Assembly: GCA_021817825.1 (NCBI GenBank) | Contig: JAKAFS010000035.1 | Coordinates: forward strand, 1 to 36,815 | Origin: Deltaproteobacteria bacterium | GTDB taxonomy: Bacteria; Desulfobacterota; Syntrophia; Syntrophales; UBA5619 | Reading direction: 5' to 3' | Length of the DNA: 36,815 nt | Shown: piece after piece, positions 25,862 through 34,496 of the stretch | Layout: each line of letters begins with the position of its first letter | How positions within the stretch are numbered: position 1 is the first letter of the stretch | The notes under the pieces: generated by a model | What the model saw: only the letters and a program-made list of their open reading frames with translations | Told to the model about the DNA's origin: nothing | The model's database searches: none | Program-made: the position numbers and the translations under genes

Positions 25862-26620
25862 ATGCTGAATGATTTGCGGGAGAAGATGAAAGAGATTGAT
25901 CCCGAAAGATTGCCCCGCCATGTGGCCATCATCATGGACGGCAACGGCCGCTGGGCGGAAAGCCATGCGCTGGGGAGAGTCATGGGCCACCGGAAGGGTG
26001 CCGAATCGGTCCGGGTGGCGGTCAAAACCTGTCGCGAACTCGGGATCCGCTACCTGACGCTCTATGCCTTTTCCACCGAGAACTGGAACCGTCCCCAGAC
26101 CGAGGTCAGCGCCCTCCTCAAACTGCTCGGGGAATATCTGGACAACGAGGTGCAGGGGCTGATGGATCAGGATATCCGGCTGGCGGCCGTCGGCTGCCTG
26201 GAATCCCTCGGCGAATCGGTCCTTGCGAAGCTTCGGGAGGCAACCGCAAGAACGGCCGGCAACCAATCGATGGTCCTCAATCTGGCCTTGAGCTACGGCG
26301 GCCGCGATGAACTCACCGCCGCCGTGAATCGCATGGTCGCCGATGCGCTGGCCGGAAAGCTCGCGCCTCAGGCCATCACCCAGGAGAGTGTGGCAGGGTA
26401 CCTCTACACGGCGGGGATGCCCGATCCGGATCTGTTGATCAGAACCGGCGGCGAGTGCCGGATCAGCAATTTTCTCCTCTGGCAGATGGCCTATACGGAG
26501 TTCTATTTCACCGAAGTCCTCTGGCCCGATTTTCGCGAAAGCCATCTCCTGAAGGCGGTGGCGGAATACCAGCGGCGGGAGCGGAGATTCGGCATGACGA
26601 GCGGACAGATTCGTAAATAG
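25862..26620 (+). CDS. uppS: Undecaprenyl diphosphate synthase
   Basis: 252 residues from the ATG at 25862 (MLNDLREKMKEIDPERLPRH) with AGGAA upstream; a GTG at 25829 would add 11 residues with no homology to the family. The cis-prenyltransferase motifs are complete: HVAIIMDGNGRWAE with the catalytic Asp, MGHRKGAESVR, TLYAFSTENWNRP, and the C-terminal PDLLIRTGGECRISNFLLWQ. The product is the C55 lipid carrier used for peptidoglycan and LPS. It opens a run with cdsA, dxr and rseP; dxr makes its isoprenoid precursors. Confidence 0.98.
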   Translation: MLNDLREKMKEIDPERLPRHVAIIMDGNGRWAESHALGRVMGHRKGAESVRVAVKTCRELGIRYLTLYAFSTENWNRPQTEVSALLKLLGEYLDNEVQGLMDQDIRLAAVGCLESLGESVLAKLREATARTAGNQSMVLNLALSYGGRDELTAAVNRMVADALAGKLAPQAITQESVAGYLYTAGMPDPDLLIRTGGECRISNFLLWQMAYTEFYFTEVLWPDFRESHLLKAVAEYQRRERRFGMTSGQIRK

Positions 26621-26685
26621 CCGCTGTGGTTTGCCCCTCTCCGTCGAGAGCGGCGATCGGTCGGATCGGGACAAGGGAGAAGAGA

Positions 26686-27492
26686 ATGAATCCCCACAGG
26701 AAAAGATGGGTCACCGGGGTGATTGCCGTACCGATTCTCTTTGCGGTCATTGCCTATGGATCGGAGCTTTGGTTTGCCCTTTTGATCCTGGTTGCCGCGC
26801 TTCTGGGAACGGCGGAATACAACCGGATGGTTTTCGGCCCGGGGCTGAAGCGGGAAAAATGCGAGACCCTGGGGGGCGCCCTGCTGATCCTGTTGGCCGC
26901 CGGGTTGGGAAATACCGCGCTCATGACCGCTTTTTTGACTTTTTCGGTCCTTGCGGTCCTGATGCTGAATCTCCTTCGGTCCGGGGACGAAGATTTGGGG
27001 ATCGCTGTCGTCGGCAAAGTGATCCTGGGAATCTTCTACATTCCCCTGTTGATGTCCCATTTCATCCTGATCCGTCAGACGCCGGCCGGCGCGCTCTGGA
27101 TCTTCTTCATCCTGGTTCTGGCCTTCGGGGGGGATATCGCGGCCTACTATGTGGGAAGGGGGCTGGGGAAACGAAAGCTTCTGCCCAAGGTCAGCCCCGG
27201 AAAAACCGTGGAGGGAACGATCGGTCTTTTTGCCGGGAGCGTGGCCGGCGGCCTGCTCTTCAGCCATTTTTTCCTGCCCGCGCTGGCGGCCACCCATGTC
27301 GTGGCGCTGGGACTGGTCGGCGGCATTGCCGGTCAGCTTGGGGACCTTGCCGAATCGGCGCTGAAGCGAGCGGCCGGGGTCAAGGATTCGGGGACGCTCC
27401 TGCCCGGACATGGAGGGATCCTCGACCGGTTGGACTGCCTCATGTTCATTACGCCCTTTGTCTACTATTATCGGGTATATATCGTTCAATGA
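26686..27492 (+). CDS. cdsA: Phosphatidate cytidylyltransferase (CDP-diacylglycerol synthase)
   Basis: 268 residues from the ATG at 26686 (MNPHRKRWVTGV) with GGGAGAAG upstream; an earlier start at 26626 would add a non-hydrophobic, non-conserved stretch. It makes CDP-diacylglycerol, the precursor used by the pssA product further along. About eight hydrophobic segments run through the protein, and the C-terminal signature SALKRAAGVKDSGTLLPGHG with GILDRLD is the CDP-DAG synthase motif. The stop overlaps the dxr start as ATGA. Confidence 0.97.
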   Translation: MNPHRKRWVTGVIAVPILFAVIAYGSELWFALLILVAALLGTAEYNRMVFGPGLKREKCETLGGALLILLAAGLGNTALMTAFLTFSVLAVLMLNLLRSGDEDLGIAVVGKVILGIFYIPLLMSHFILIRQTPAGALWIFFILVLAFGGDIAAYYVGRGLGKRKLLPKVSPGKTVEGTIGLFAGSVAGGLLFSHFFLPALAATHVVALGLVGGIAGQLGDLAESALKRAAGVKDSGTLLPGHGGILDRLDCLMFITPFVYYYRVYIVQ

Positions 27493-28667
27493 AAAAGATA
27501 GCCCTCCTTGGATCGACGGGGTCGATCGGCGTCAGCACGCTGGCTGTGATTGGAGCCCAGCGCTCCGAGTTCACGGTGACCGCCCTGGCCGCAGGGCAAA
27601 ATGTCGCCCTGCTCAAAGACCAGATCGACCGTTTCCGGCCCCGGCTGGCAGCGGTCTTCGCTGAGGAACATGCCTGCGCACTGCGGCGCCTGCTGCCTGC
27701 GGACTGCGGAACCGCGATTGTTTTCGGCCCCGAGGGGTATCGCGAGGCGGCAACAGCGGCAGGAACGGACATGGTGGTCTCGGCCATGGTCGGGGCGGCC
27801 GGGCTGATCCCCACGCTGGAAGCGCTCGATGCGGGCATTGCCGTGGCGTTGGCCAACAAGGAGACCCTGGTGATGGCGGGGGGCATCGTCCTTGCCAAAG
27901 CGGCGGAGCGGGGCGCTCCCCTCATCCCCGTCGACAGCGAGCACAGCGCCATTTTTCAGTGTCTCCAGGGGAACCGGAAGGAGGAGGTCCGGCGGATCAT
28001 CCTGACGGCGTCGGGAGGTCCTTTCCTGCATGCCACCAGGGAGGAGCTTGCCGCGGTCACGATCGCCCAGGCCTTGCGGCATCCGAACTGGACGATGGGA
28101 AAGAAGATCACCATCGATTCGGCGACGATGATGAACAAGGGGCTGGAAGTGATCGAAGCGGCCTGGCTCTTCGGACTTCCGGCAGCGGCGATCGATGTGG
28201 TGATCCATCCCCAGAGCATCGTCCATTCGCTGGTGGAGTATCGCGACGGCAGCGTCATCGCGCAGCTGGGCCAGCCGGACATGCGGGGGCCGATCGCCTA
28301 TGCCCTCTCTTATCCCCGTCGTCTGACCCGGACTGACGCTGCACTGGATCTTTGCAAAATCGGGACATTGACTTTTCTGGAGCCGGACCGGGATCGTTTT
28401 CCGGCCCTGTCCCTCGCCTATGCCGCCGCAAAAGGAGGGGGAACCTTGCCGGCGGTGCTGAACGGCGCCAACGAATGCGCCGTTGCGGCCTTCATCGACG
28501 GGAAAATCGGTTTCAACGATATCAGCCGCGTTTCGCAAAAGGTGATGGAAAGCCATGCCTCGGAATGCGAACCGACCCTGGCGGCGATATTGAACGCGGA
28601 CCAGTGGGCCAGAACGGAAGCGGAAAGGGTGATCGGAACCGACTTCGTGCCGATGCCAAGGGATTAA
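27489..28667 (+). CDS. dxr: 1-deoxy-D-xylulose 5-phosphate reductoisomerase
   Basis: 392 residues from the ATG at 27489, overlapping cdsA; the family is also called IspC. It makes MEP, the committed step of the non-mevalonate isoprenoid route. Visible motifs: NADPH loop LLGSTGSIGVSTL at the N-terminus, ALANKETLVMAGG near 119, metal-binding PVDSEHSAIFQCLQG near 145, the flexible loop area HPNWTMGKKITIDSATMMNK near 198, and VIHPQSIVHSLVEYRDGS. The pathway's product feeds UppS, encoded two genes upstream. No odd residues noted. Confidence 0.98.
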   Translation: MKKIALLGSTGSIGVSTLAVIGAQRSEFTVTALAAGQNVALLKDQIDRFRPRLAAVFAEEHACALRRLLPADCGTAIVFGPEGYREAATAAGTDMVVSAMVGAAGLIPTLEALDAGIAVALANKETLVMAGGIVLAKAAERGAPLIPVDSEHSAIFQCLQGNRKEEVRRIILTASGGPFLHATREELAAVTIAQALRHPNWTMGKKITIDSATMMNKGLEVIEAAWLFGLPAAAIDVVIHPQSIVHSLVEYRDGSVIAQLGQPDMRGPIAYALSYPRRLTRTDAALDLCKIGTLTFLEPDRDRFPALSLAYAAAKGGGTLPAVLNGANECAVAAFIDGKIGFNDISRVSQKVMESHASECEPTLAAILNADQWARTEAERVIGTDFVPMPRD

Positions 28668-28689
28668 CCTCTCATCATAAGGAAAACCA

Positions 28690-29793
28690 TTGACCGGAAT
28701 AACCAGTCTTATTGCCTTTGTCGTCTTGCTGGGGGTCCTGATCTTTGCCCATGAACTCGGCCATTTCCTGATGGCCAAACGGGCGGGCGTCGGGGTCCTG
28801 AAATTTTCTCTCGGCTTCGGCCCCCGGATCATCGGCCGGAAGGTCGGCGAAACGGAGTACCTGCTTTCGGCGATCCCCCTGGGCGGCTACGTGAAGCTCC
28901 TCGGCGAATCCTCCGGCGAGGCCTTGTCGCCCGAGGATGAGCGGCGGTCTTTTCTGCGGCAATCGGTTCTCAAACGGATCGCCATCGTGGCCGCAGGGCC
29001 GGTGTTCAACCTGCTGCTGGCCCTGCTCATCTTCGCGGTGGTCAATATGATCGGATTGCCCGTCATGACTTCGGAAATCGGCGCCTTGCAGCCCGGTTCG
29101 GCGGCCTTTTCGGCGGGCATCAAAGCGGGGGACCGGATCGTCGCCATCGACGGCAGGGCAGTGACCAAGTGGGAGCAGATCGCCGAGATCGTCACTGCCA
29201 GCGAGGGAAAACCTCTGCAAATCGGCATCGACAGAGCAGGGGAAAAGCTGGAGATGCTTGTCACACCCATGCAGATGGAGTCGAAAACGGTTTTCGGGGA
29301 GCCGGTGAAAGCCTACAAGATCGGCGTCAGCCCTTCGCCCCATACGGTGATCGAACGGAAAAATCCCTTTGCGGCCATCGGGACCGGATTTCAGCAGACC
29401 TGGGTCGTCGTCAAACTGACCGTCGTCAGCATCGTGAAGATGTTTCAGGGAATCGTCTCTCCCAAGACCCTGGGCGGACCGATCCTGATCGCGCAGATGG
29501 CCGGGGCCCAGGTGCGGGAGGGGATCATCCCCTTTTTCCTCTTTACGGCCCTGTTGAGCATCAATCTGGCGGTTCTCAATCTCCTGCCCATTCCGGTACT
29601 CGACGGCGGTCATATCTTCTTCTACCTGATCGAACTGGTCACGGGGCGGGAGGTGAGTCTCCGCTGGCGGGAGATGGCCCAACAGGTCGGCTTTGCCCTC
29701 TTGATCGGATTGATGGTCTTCGTCTTCTTCCTGGATATCGAGCGGCTCGATATCAAAATCCTCAACGATTTCTTTAAAATGTTTACAGGATAG
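28690..29793 (+). CDS. rseP: Site-2 (RseP-type) membrane zinc metalloprotease
   Basis: 367 residues starting at TTG 28690, seven bases after an AAGGA site. The zinc site HELGH lies in the first membrane helix (AFVVLLGVLIFAHELGHFLM). One PDZ domain (about 125-205, including GSAAFSAGIKAGDRIVAIDG) is smaller than the double PDZ of E. coli RseP. The third zinc ligand motif NLLPIPVLDGGH is near 305, and further helices lie at 95-120 and near the C-terminus. Such proteases cut membrane-embedded anti-sigma factors or remnant signal peptides. Its place after uppS-cdsA-dxr is the usual one in proteobacteria. The tsaB gene starts two bases after its stop. Confidence 0.96.
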   Translation: MTGITSLIAFVVLLGVLIFAHELGHFLMAKRAGVGVLKFSLGFGPRIIGRKVGETEYLLSAIPLGGYVKLLGESSGEALSPEDERRSFLRQSVLKRIAIVAAGPVFNLLLALLIFAVVNMIGLPVMTSEIGALQPGSAAFSAGIKAGDRIVAIDGRAVTKWEQIAEIVTASEGKPLQIGIDRAGEKLEMLVTPMQMESKTVFGEPVKAYKIGVSPSPHTVIERKNPFAAIGTGFQQTWVVVKLTVVSIVKMFQGIVSPKTLGGPILIAQMAGAQVREGIIPFFLFTALLSINLAVLNLLPIPVLDGGHIFFYLIELVTGREVSLRWREMAQQVGFALLIGLMVFVFFLDIERLDIKILNDFFKMFTG

Positions 29794-29795
29794 CC

Positions 29796-30506
29796 ATGCG
29801 AATACTGGCCATAGAGTGTGCGACAAGCACGGTGGGACTGGCCCTGCTGGATGGGGAAACGGTCCGGGGGGAGTTGTATCTGAACCTGGGCAGCCATCAC
29901 GCCGAAGTGCTGCTTCCCGCCCTGGAAAAGCTTTTGGCGATGACCGGGGTCACCCTGGGCTCTCTGGATCTTTTGGCCTGTACGGTCGGCCCGGGGTCTT
30001 TTACGGGGCTCAGGATCGGCGTGAGCACCGTCAAGGGGCTGGCCCTGGCACTGGACAGACCGGTTGTCGGGGTTTCCACGCTCGAAGCGCTTGCTCAAAA
30101 CGTCCTGCCGACGGACAGGCTGATCTGTTCCCTGCTCGATGCCCGCAAATCGCAGGCGTACACCGGACTGTACCGGATGGGCGCCGAAGGATTCCCCGTC
30201 GGCGAGGGAAGGGAAAGGCTCATCGGCATCGATGATCTTTTGCCGGAGCTCGACCAGGGGGAGGTGCTTTTTGTAGGGGACGGCGCGCTGGCTTATGCAA
30301 AGGCGATAAAGGACGCTTTAGGAAAAAGGGCCATTTTCTGTGACAGCGGGAAAGCGAGGCTGCTGGCCTCTTCCGTGGGCGTTGTCGGCAGGCGGCGGTA
30401 TCAGGAGGGCGCTGTCCTGGACATGCTGACCTTTGCGCCGCGCTATCTCCGTCCGTCCACAGCGGAGGCCAAACAGGCCGCCGGCCAAACAGGCAGTTCC
30501 GACTGA
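29796..30506 (+). CDS. tsaB: tRNA threonylcarbamoyladenosine synthesis protein TsaB
   Basis: 236 residues beginning MRILAIECATSTVGLALLDG, typical TsaB. It is a scaffold, homologous to TsaD, for t6A37 modification of tRNAs reading ANN codons. The ASKHA-fold blocks are clear: the N-terminal phosphate loop, then SHHAEVLLPALEKLL, and GPGSFTGLRIGVSTVKGLAL near 67, the best signature of the family. The C-terminus ends in a short polar tail. It starts two bases after rseP; the frame and length are normal. Confidence 0.96.
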   Translation: MRILAIECATSTVGLALLDGETVRGELYLNLGSHHAEVLLPALEKLLAMTGVTLGSLDLLACTVGPGSFTGLRIGVSTVKGLALALDRPVVGVSTLEALAQNVLPTDRLICSLLDARKSQAYTGLYRMGAEGFPVGEGRERLIGIDDLLPELDQGEVLFVGDGALAYAKAIKDALGKRAIFCDSGKARLLASSVGVVGRRRYQEGAVLDMLTFAPRYLRPSTAEAKQAAGQTGSSD

Positions 30507-30576
30507 AACGCTGGAGAACGGCGATGGCAGCGGCAGGGCGGGCGATTTGCCGGCCCCGTCGGCTCCGGATCAGAGG

Positions 30577-30609
30577 TTGACATCTCCAACGGTTTACGGT
30601 AATCGTAAA
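30577..30609 (+). promoter_or_regulatory. Possible promoter with inverted-repeat operator before the DUF465/psd/pssA run
   Basis: A perfect -35 box TTGACA (30577-30582) has a weak -10 candidate TAATCG (30600-30605) 17 bases on. Overlapping it is the perfect inverted repeat TTTACG-GTAAT-CGTAAA (30593-30609). The layout suggests a promoter covered by an operator, 24 bases ahead of the next gene. The regulator is not known. Confidence 0.4.
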
Positions 30610-30632
30610 TCAGGTACGGATGTGAGACGCCT

Positions 30633-30857
30633 ATGGAGAAAAGCGACGAGATCCTGATCGAAAGACATATCCGGGACGATGCGGAATTGGAACGATATGT
30701 CGAAGAACACAAGCAATTTGAAGAGGGTCTGGAGGCGTTTCACCGGCGCATTCATCTGACGCCTGAAGAAGAGGTCAAAAAAAAGGTCCTACAGAAAAAG
30801 AAACTTCTGGGGAAGGAACGGATTTTTTCCATCCTGGAGAAGTATCGCCAGACCTGA
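30633..30857 (+). CDS. Small DUF465 (YdcH)-like protein
   Basis: 74 residues, almost all charged helix: IRDDAELERYVEEHKQFEEG, then HLTPEEEVKKKVLQKKKLLG and a tail FSILEKY. The spacing of the EH...FE...L and the K-rich ending LQKKKLLGKERI fit DUF465, a family of small coiled-coil proteins of unknown role in proteobacteria; this is by eye only. It lies 66 bases before psd, behind the promoter and inverted repeat at 30577-30609. No enzyme function is implied. Confidence 0.7.
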   Translation: MEKSDEILIERHIRDDAELERYVEEHKQFEEGLEAFHRRIHLTPEEEVKKKVLQKKKLLGKERIFSILEKYRQT

Positions 30858-30923
30858 ATGTCGACGATCGCCTTGCCGGAGGCGATGTGACCAGAAAACG
30901 GAGGTGGGCATTCGCCCTAAGCC

Positions 30924-31565
30924 ATGAATCATAGCAGTATAATCGTTGCAGAAGGCTTTCCTTTCATCGTGATCACGGCTGCGGCAACGGCCATGGCTTA
31001 TTTTACCGGTTTTCCCGGATTGGCTTTTTTTCTGCTGTTGCTGACCTTGTTTGTCCTCTGGTTCTTCCGCAATCCGGAAAGGACAATGCCGGATCAGCCG
31101 CGCGGGATTATCTCCCCGGCCGATGGACGGGTCATCCGGATCGAGGAAGTCGCACGGGAGGATCGTCCCGGCCTTTCCTTTCTCAAGATCAGCATCTTCA
31201 TGAATGTGTTCAACGTGCATGTGAATCGCATCCCTTTTTCCGGCGTGGTGCAGGAAATTCGCTACAAGGAAGGCAAATTTCTGTCGGCCAATCTGGACAA
31301 GGCCTCGGCCCTTAACGAGAGAAACACCGTGCTCATCCGCATGGAAGACGGACGGGAGATCATGACGGTCCAGATCGCCGGATTGATTGCCCGTCGGATC
31401 GTCTGCTGGTTGCAAGTAGGGATGCAGGTGAACAAAGGGGATCGGCTGGGGTTGATCCGTTTCGGTTCGCGGGTAGAGCTTTTCCTTCCGCCGGATACGG
31501 TCCTGCGGGTCAAGGAGGGGGACAAGGTCAAGGCGGGCGAAACTCCCATAGGAGAACTGACATGA
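30924..31565 (+). CDS. psd: Phosphatidylserine decarboxylase, short proenzyme form
   Basis: 213 residues from the ATG at 30924. It makes phosphatidylethanolamine from phosphatidylserine. This is the short (about 200-220 residue) class: an N-terminal membrane region (AEGFPFIVITAAATAMAYFT, LAFFLLLLTLFVLWFFRNPE), then the catalytic part (ISPADGRVIRIEE, FMNVFNVHVNR) and the self-cleavage site RFGSRVELFLP, where S182 becomes the pyruvoyl group. A good ribosome site is not obvious (GGAGGTGGG lies some 20 bases away). The stop overlaps the pssA start as ATGA, pairing the two successive enzymes of the pathway. Confidence 0.97.
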   Translation: MNHSSIIVAEGFPFIVITAAATAMAYFTGFPGLAFFLLLLTLFVLWFFRNPERTMPDQPRGIISPADGRVIRIEEVAREDRPGLSFLKISIFMNVFNVHVNRIPFSGVVQEIRYKEGKFLSANLDKASALNERNTVLIRMEDGREIMTVQIAGLIARRIVCWLQVGMQVNKGDRLGLIRFGSRVELFLPPDTVLRVKEGDKVKAGETPIGELT

Positions 31566-32350
31566 CACATCATCATTCGTTCAAGCGCGACCGCATGAAG
31601 AAGGGGATTTATGTCCTTCCCAACCTCTTTACGACGGCCAATTTATTTTGCGGATTCTATGCCGCCATTGCCGCCATGAAAGGGATGTACGAAATTGCGG
31701 CGATCACGATCCTCATTGCCGTGGTCCTCGACAGCCTGGATGGACGGATCGCCAGGATGACCCATACGACCAGCAAGTTCGGCGCCGAGTATGATTCCCT
31801 GTGCGACCTGGTCACCTTCGGTGTGGCGCCGGGGCTGATGGTCTACAGCTGGTCCCTGAGCAGCTACGGAAAGTGGGGGTGGCTGGCGGCCTTTCTCTTT
31901 GCCGTTTGCGGCGCCCTGCGTCTGGCCCGTTTCAATGTCCAGATCGGCATCATCGATGGGCGGGTCTTCAACGGCCTGCCTATCCCGGGCGGCGCCGCTG
32001 TCGTGGCCTCGGGAATGTTGTTCTATTATTCGGATTATGTAGGGGGGCAGGGCACTTTTACTCATCCGACGGTCCTGATCGGCGTTGTGGCCCTTTCTCT
32101 TTTTATGGTCAGCAGCATCAAGTATTACAGTTTCAAGGACCTCAATGTTTTTTCCCGTAAGCCTTTCATGTCCTTTGTGCTGATCGTGCTGATTCTGGTG
32201 ATCGTCGTAGCCGAGCCGCAGGTGATGTTGTTTACCTTTGCCTTCGGCTACAGTCTTTCCGGACCGGTATGGGGGCTCTACGGGTTGATTCGCCGCCTGC
32301 TGACCGACGGCAAGACCAAAAAAGTTCAATGCCCGGATCGGCCGCTCTAG
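31562..32350 (+). CDS. pssA: CDP-diacylglycerol-serine O-phosphatidyltransferase
   Basis: 262 residues from the ATG at 31562, with AGGAG in the end of psd. It joins serine to CDP-diacylglycerol, made by the cdsA product. The CDP-alcohol phosphotransferase motif is intact: LDSLDGRIARMTHTTSKFGA followed by EYDSLCD. About seven hydrophobic segments are seen, e.g. LILVIVVAEPQVMLFTFAF near the end. This is the integral membrane type II enzyme (as in Bacillus and many proteobacteria), not the E. coli peripheral type. Next to psd it completes phosphatidylethanolamine synthesis. Confidence 0.96.
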   Translation: MTHHHSFKRDRMKKGIYVLPNLFTTANLFCGFYAAIAAMKGMYEIAAITILIAVVLDSLDGRIARMTHTTSKFGAEYDSLCDLVTFGVAPGLMVYSWSLSSYGKWGWLAAFLFAVCGALRLARFNVQIGIIDGRVFNGLPIPGGAAVVASGMLFYYSDYVGGQGTFTHPTVLIGVVALSLFMVSSIKYYSFKDLNVFSRKPFMSFVLIVLILVIVVAEPQVMLFTFAFGYSLSGPVWGLYGLIRRLLTDGKTKKVQCPDRPL

Positions 32351-32426
32351 CTCGACGCAAGCGGCGGTCGGCGAGTGAGCAGAGACGTTCCGGACAGATC
32401 AAATATTCGATGATGGGGAGAATCGC

Positions 32427-33443
32427 ATGAAAAATTACCATGTTGCCGTTGTAGGCGCCACGGGGGCCGTGGGCAATGAGATGATCAAGGTTCTGGAAGA
32501 GAGAAACTTTCCGGTCGGGAAATTGACCCTCCTGGCGTCGGAACGGTCGCTGGGAAAAGAACTTTCCTTCAAAGGCCGGTCTCTTCCGGTCGAGGTGCTG
32601 ACGGAAAGTTCCTTTCGGGGCGTGGAGATAGGGCTCTTTTCGGCCGGGGGAAGCATCAGCGAAAAGTTCGGGCCCGTTGCCGCCGCCGCCGGTTGTGTGG
32701 TCATCGACAACACGAATGCCTTCCGGATGACCCCGGAGGTGCCGCTGGTCGTTCCCGAGGTGAACCCGGAAGCCATCGGTCTCTACAAGAACAAAGGGAT
32801 CATCGCCAATCCGAACTGTTCCACCATCCAGATGGTCGTGGCGCTCAAACCGATCCATGATGCGGCGAAGATCAAGCGGATCGTCGTATCCACCTATCAG
32901 GCCGTCTCGGGAACGGGGAAAAAGGCCATCGAGGAACTGGCCCTGCAAACCAGGGCGCTTTTGAGCGGTCAGGATCCGGTGACCAAGGTTTATCCGCACC
33001 GGATTGCCTTCAACTGCCTGCCGCAGATCGATGTCTTTATGGAAAACGGATACACGAAAGAAGAGATGAAGATGGTCCGGGAAACCAAAAAGATCATGAA
33101 CGATCCCGGCATTGCGGTGACGGCCACGACGGTGCGCGTCCCCGTTTTTTTCGCCCATTCCGAGTCCGTCAACATCGAGACGGAAAGAAAGATCACTCCC
33201 GACGAAGTCCGCAAACTCCTGGCGGCGGCGCCGGGGGTCCGGGTGGTCGACAATCCGGCGGAAAAGCTCTATCCCATGGCGATCGATGCCGCAGGACAGG
33301 ATGCGACCCTCGTCGGACGAATCAGGGAAGATGAATCGATCCCGAACGGCATCAATATGTGGGTCGTTGCGGATAATATCCGCAAAGGCGCGGCGTTGAA
33401 TGCCGTTCAGATCGCGGAAATACTGATTCAAAAGCATCTATGA
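32427..33443 (+). CDS. asd: Aspartate-semialdehyde dehydrogenase
   Basis: 338 residues starting MKNYHVAVVGATGAVGNEMI, with the NADP-binding loop GATGAVG. It reduces aspartyl phosphate to the semialdehyde, the branch point to lysine/diaminopimelate, methionine and threonine. The catalytic cysteine is in IIANPNCSTIQM (about 131), and the later block FNCLPQIDVFMENGYTKEE and RVPVFFAHSE are family-typical. Length fits the shorter, Gram-positive-like class of Asd. The stop overlaps the rsmD start as ATGA. The 76 bases before it show no clear promoter. Confidence 0.98.
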   Translation: MKNYHVAVVGATGAVGNEMIKVLEERNFPVGKLTLLASERSLGKELSFKGRSLPVEVLTESSFRGVEIGLFSAGGSISEKFGPVAAAAGCVVIDNTNAFRMTPEVPLVVPEVNPEAIGLYKNKGIIANPNCSTIQMVVALKPIHDAAKIKRIVVSTYQAVSGTGKKAIEELALQTRALLSGQDPVTKVYPHRIAFNCLPQIDVFMENGYTKEEMKMVRETKKIMNDPGIAVTATTVRVPVFFAHSESVNIETERKITPDEVRKLLAAAPGVRVVDNPAEKLYPMAIDAAGQDATLVGRIREDESIPNGINMWVVADNIRKGAALNAVQIAEILIQKHL

Positions 33444-34000
33444 GAATCATCGGTGGCGAGGCCGGGGGAAGGCCGCTCCACCTTCCGAAAGGGTGCCGCA
33501 TCCGGCCCACCTCCGATCGGGTCAAGGAGTCGCTGTTTGCCATTCTCCGTGATGTTTCCGGATGCCGGTTCCTCGATCTTTTTGCCGGATCCGGGAATGT
33601 CGGGCTGGAGGCCTTGAGCCGCGGGGCGCGGGATGCCGTCTTTGTGGAAAAAGCGCCGCTGCTCGCCGCTGCCATCAAGGACAATCTCCAGCGGCTGGGC
33701 TACCAAGGGCGGGCGGAAATCATCGCCGCCGATGCGGTCAGCGGGCTGCGACGTCTGGCCAAGAGGGGGGAGCGCTTCGAGATCCTCTTTGCCGATCCTC
33801 CCTACGAGGAGGGGCTGCTTGAGGAACTGGGCGCCGGACTCCAAGAGGCGGACCTGCTGGCAGAAGAGGGCCTCGTCGTTCTACAGCATTCGGTGCATGA
33901 AACGTGGGAACCATCACAATGGCCGCCGCTGACGCTTGCGGATCAGCGGCGCTACGGCGATACGCTGTTGACTTTCCTGGAAAAACGAAAAGAGAAATGA
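33440..34000 (+). CDS. rsmD: 16S rRNA m2G966 methyltransferase
   Basis: 186 residues from the ATG at 33440. It methylates G966 of 16S rRNA using S-adenosylmethionine. Motifs: MRIIGGEAGGRPLHLPKG and RIRPTSDRVKESLFAIL at the start, SAM loop FLDLFAGSGNVGLEALSRGA near 45-64, and the catalytic LFADPPYEEG (DPPY) near 117. It is followed four bases later by coaD, the usual partner. The frame and length are standard. Confidence 0.97.
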   Translation: MRIIGGEAGGRPLHLPKGCRIRPTSDRVKESLFAILRDVSGCRFLDLFAGSGNVGLEALSRGARDAVFVEKAPLLAAAIKDNLQRLGYQGRAEIIAADAVSGLRRLAKRGERFEILFADPPYEEGLLEELGAGLQEADLLAEEGLVVLQHSVHETWEPSQWPPLTLADQRRYGDTLLTFLEKRKEK

Positions 34001-34004
34001 CGTT

Positions 34005-34487
34005 ATGAAAAAGATTGCGGTCTATCCGGGTTCCTTCGATCCCATCACCAACGGCCATGTGGATATCATCGAACGGGGATCGCGGATGTTCGATGAATTG
34101 ATCGTGCTGGTGGCCTACAATCCCACCAAGAAATCGCTCTTCACCGTGGAAGACCGGCTGGCGATGATCACGGAGGTCATCAAGAACTACAAGAATGTGC
34201 GGGCCGACTGCTTCAGCGGCCTATTGGTCGATTATGCAAAGAACGCCGGGGCGAACGTGCTCCTCCGGGGGTTGCGCGCCCTTTCGGATTTCGAGTACGA
34301 ATTTCAGCTGGCCTTGATCAACCGGCGATTGAACAGGGATGTGGAAACGGTCTTTATGATGACCGGGTACAAATGGTTTTACACGAGCTCGACGATTATC
34401 AATGAAGCAGCCAGCTTTGGCGGTTCGGTCGAGGGGCTGGTTCCCGAGATCGTCGATCGGAAGCTGAAAGAAAAATATAAAAAATAA
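34005..34487 (+). CDS. coaD: Phosphopantetheine adenylyltransferase
   Basis: 160 residues, a typical length. It is the next-to-last step in coenzyme A synthesis, transferring AMP from ATP to 4'-phosphopantetheine. The nucleotidyltransferase motif GSFDPITNGHVDIIERG is at the start and the second motif YTSSTIINEAASFGGSVEGL near 128. The block LLRGLRALSDFEYEFQLALI is diagnostic. It is paired with rsmD, and the aminotransferase gene starts nine bases later behind AAGGAG. Confidence 0.99.
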   Translation: MKKIAVYPGSFDPITNGHVDIIERGSRMFDELIVLVAYNPTKKSLFTVEDRLAMITEVIKNYKNVRADCFSGLLVDYAKNAGANVLLRGLRALSDFEYEFQLALINRRLNRDVETVFMMTGYKWFYTSSTIINEAASFGGSVEGLVPEIVDRKLKEKYKK

Positions 34488-34496
34488 GGAGAGATC

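Noticed and set aside
26631-28667. 678-codon plus-strand frame starting inside cdsA and running into dxr
   Set aside because: The first 280 codons are the wrong frame of cdsA; only the part from 27489 is dxr.
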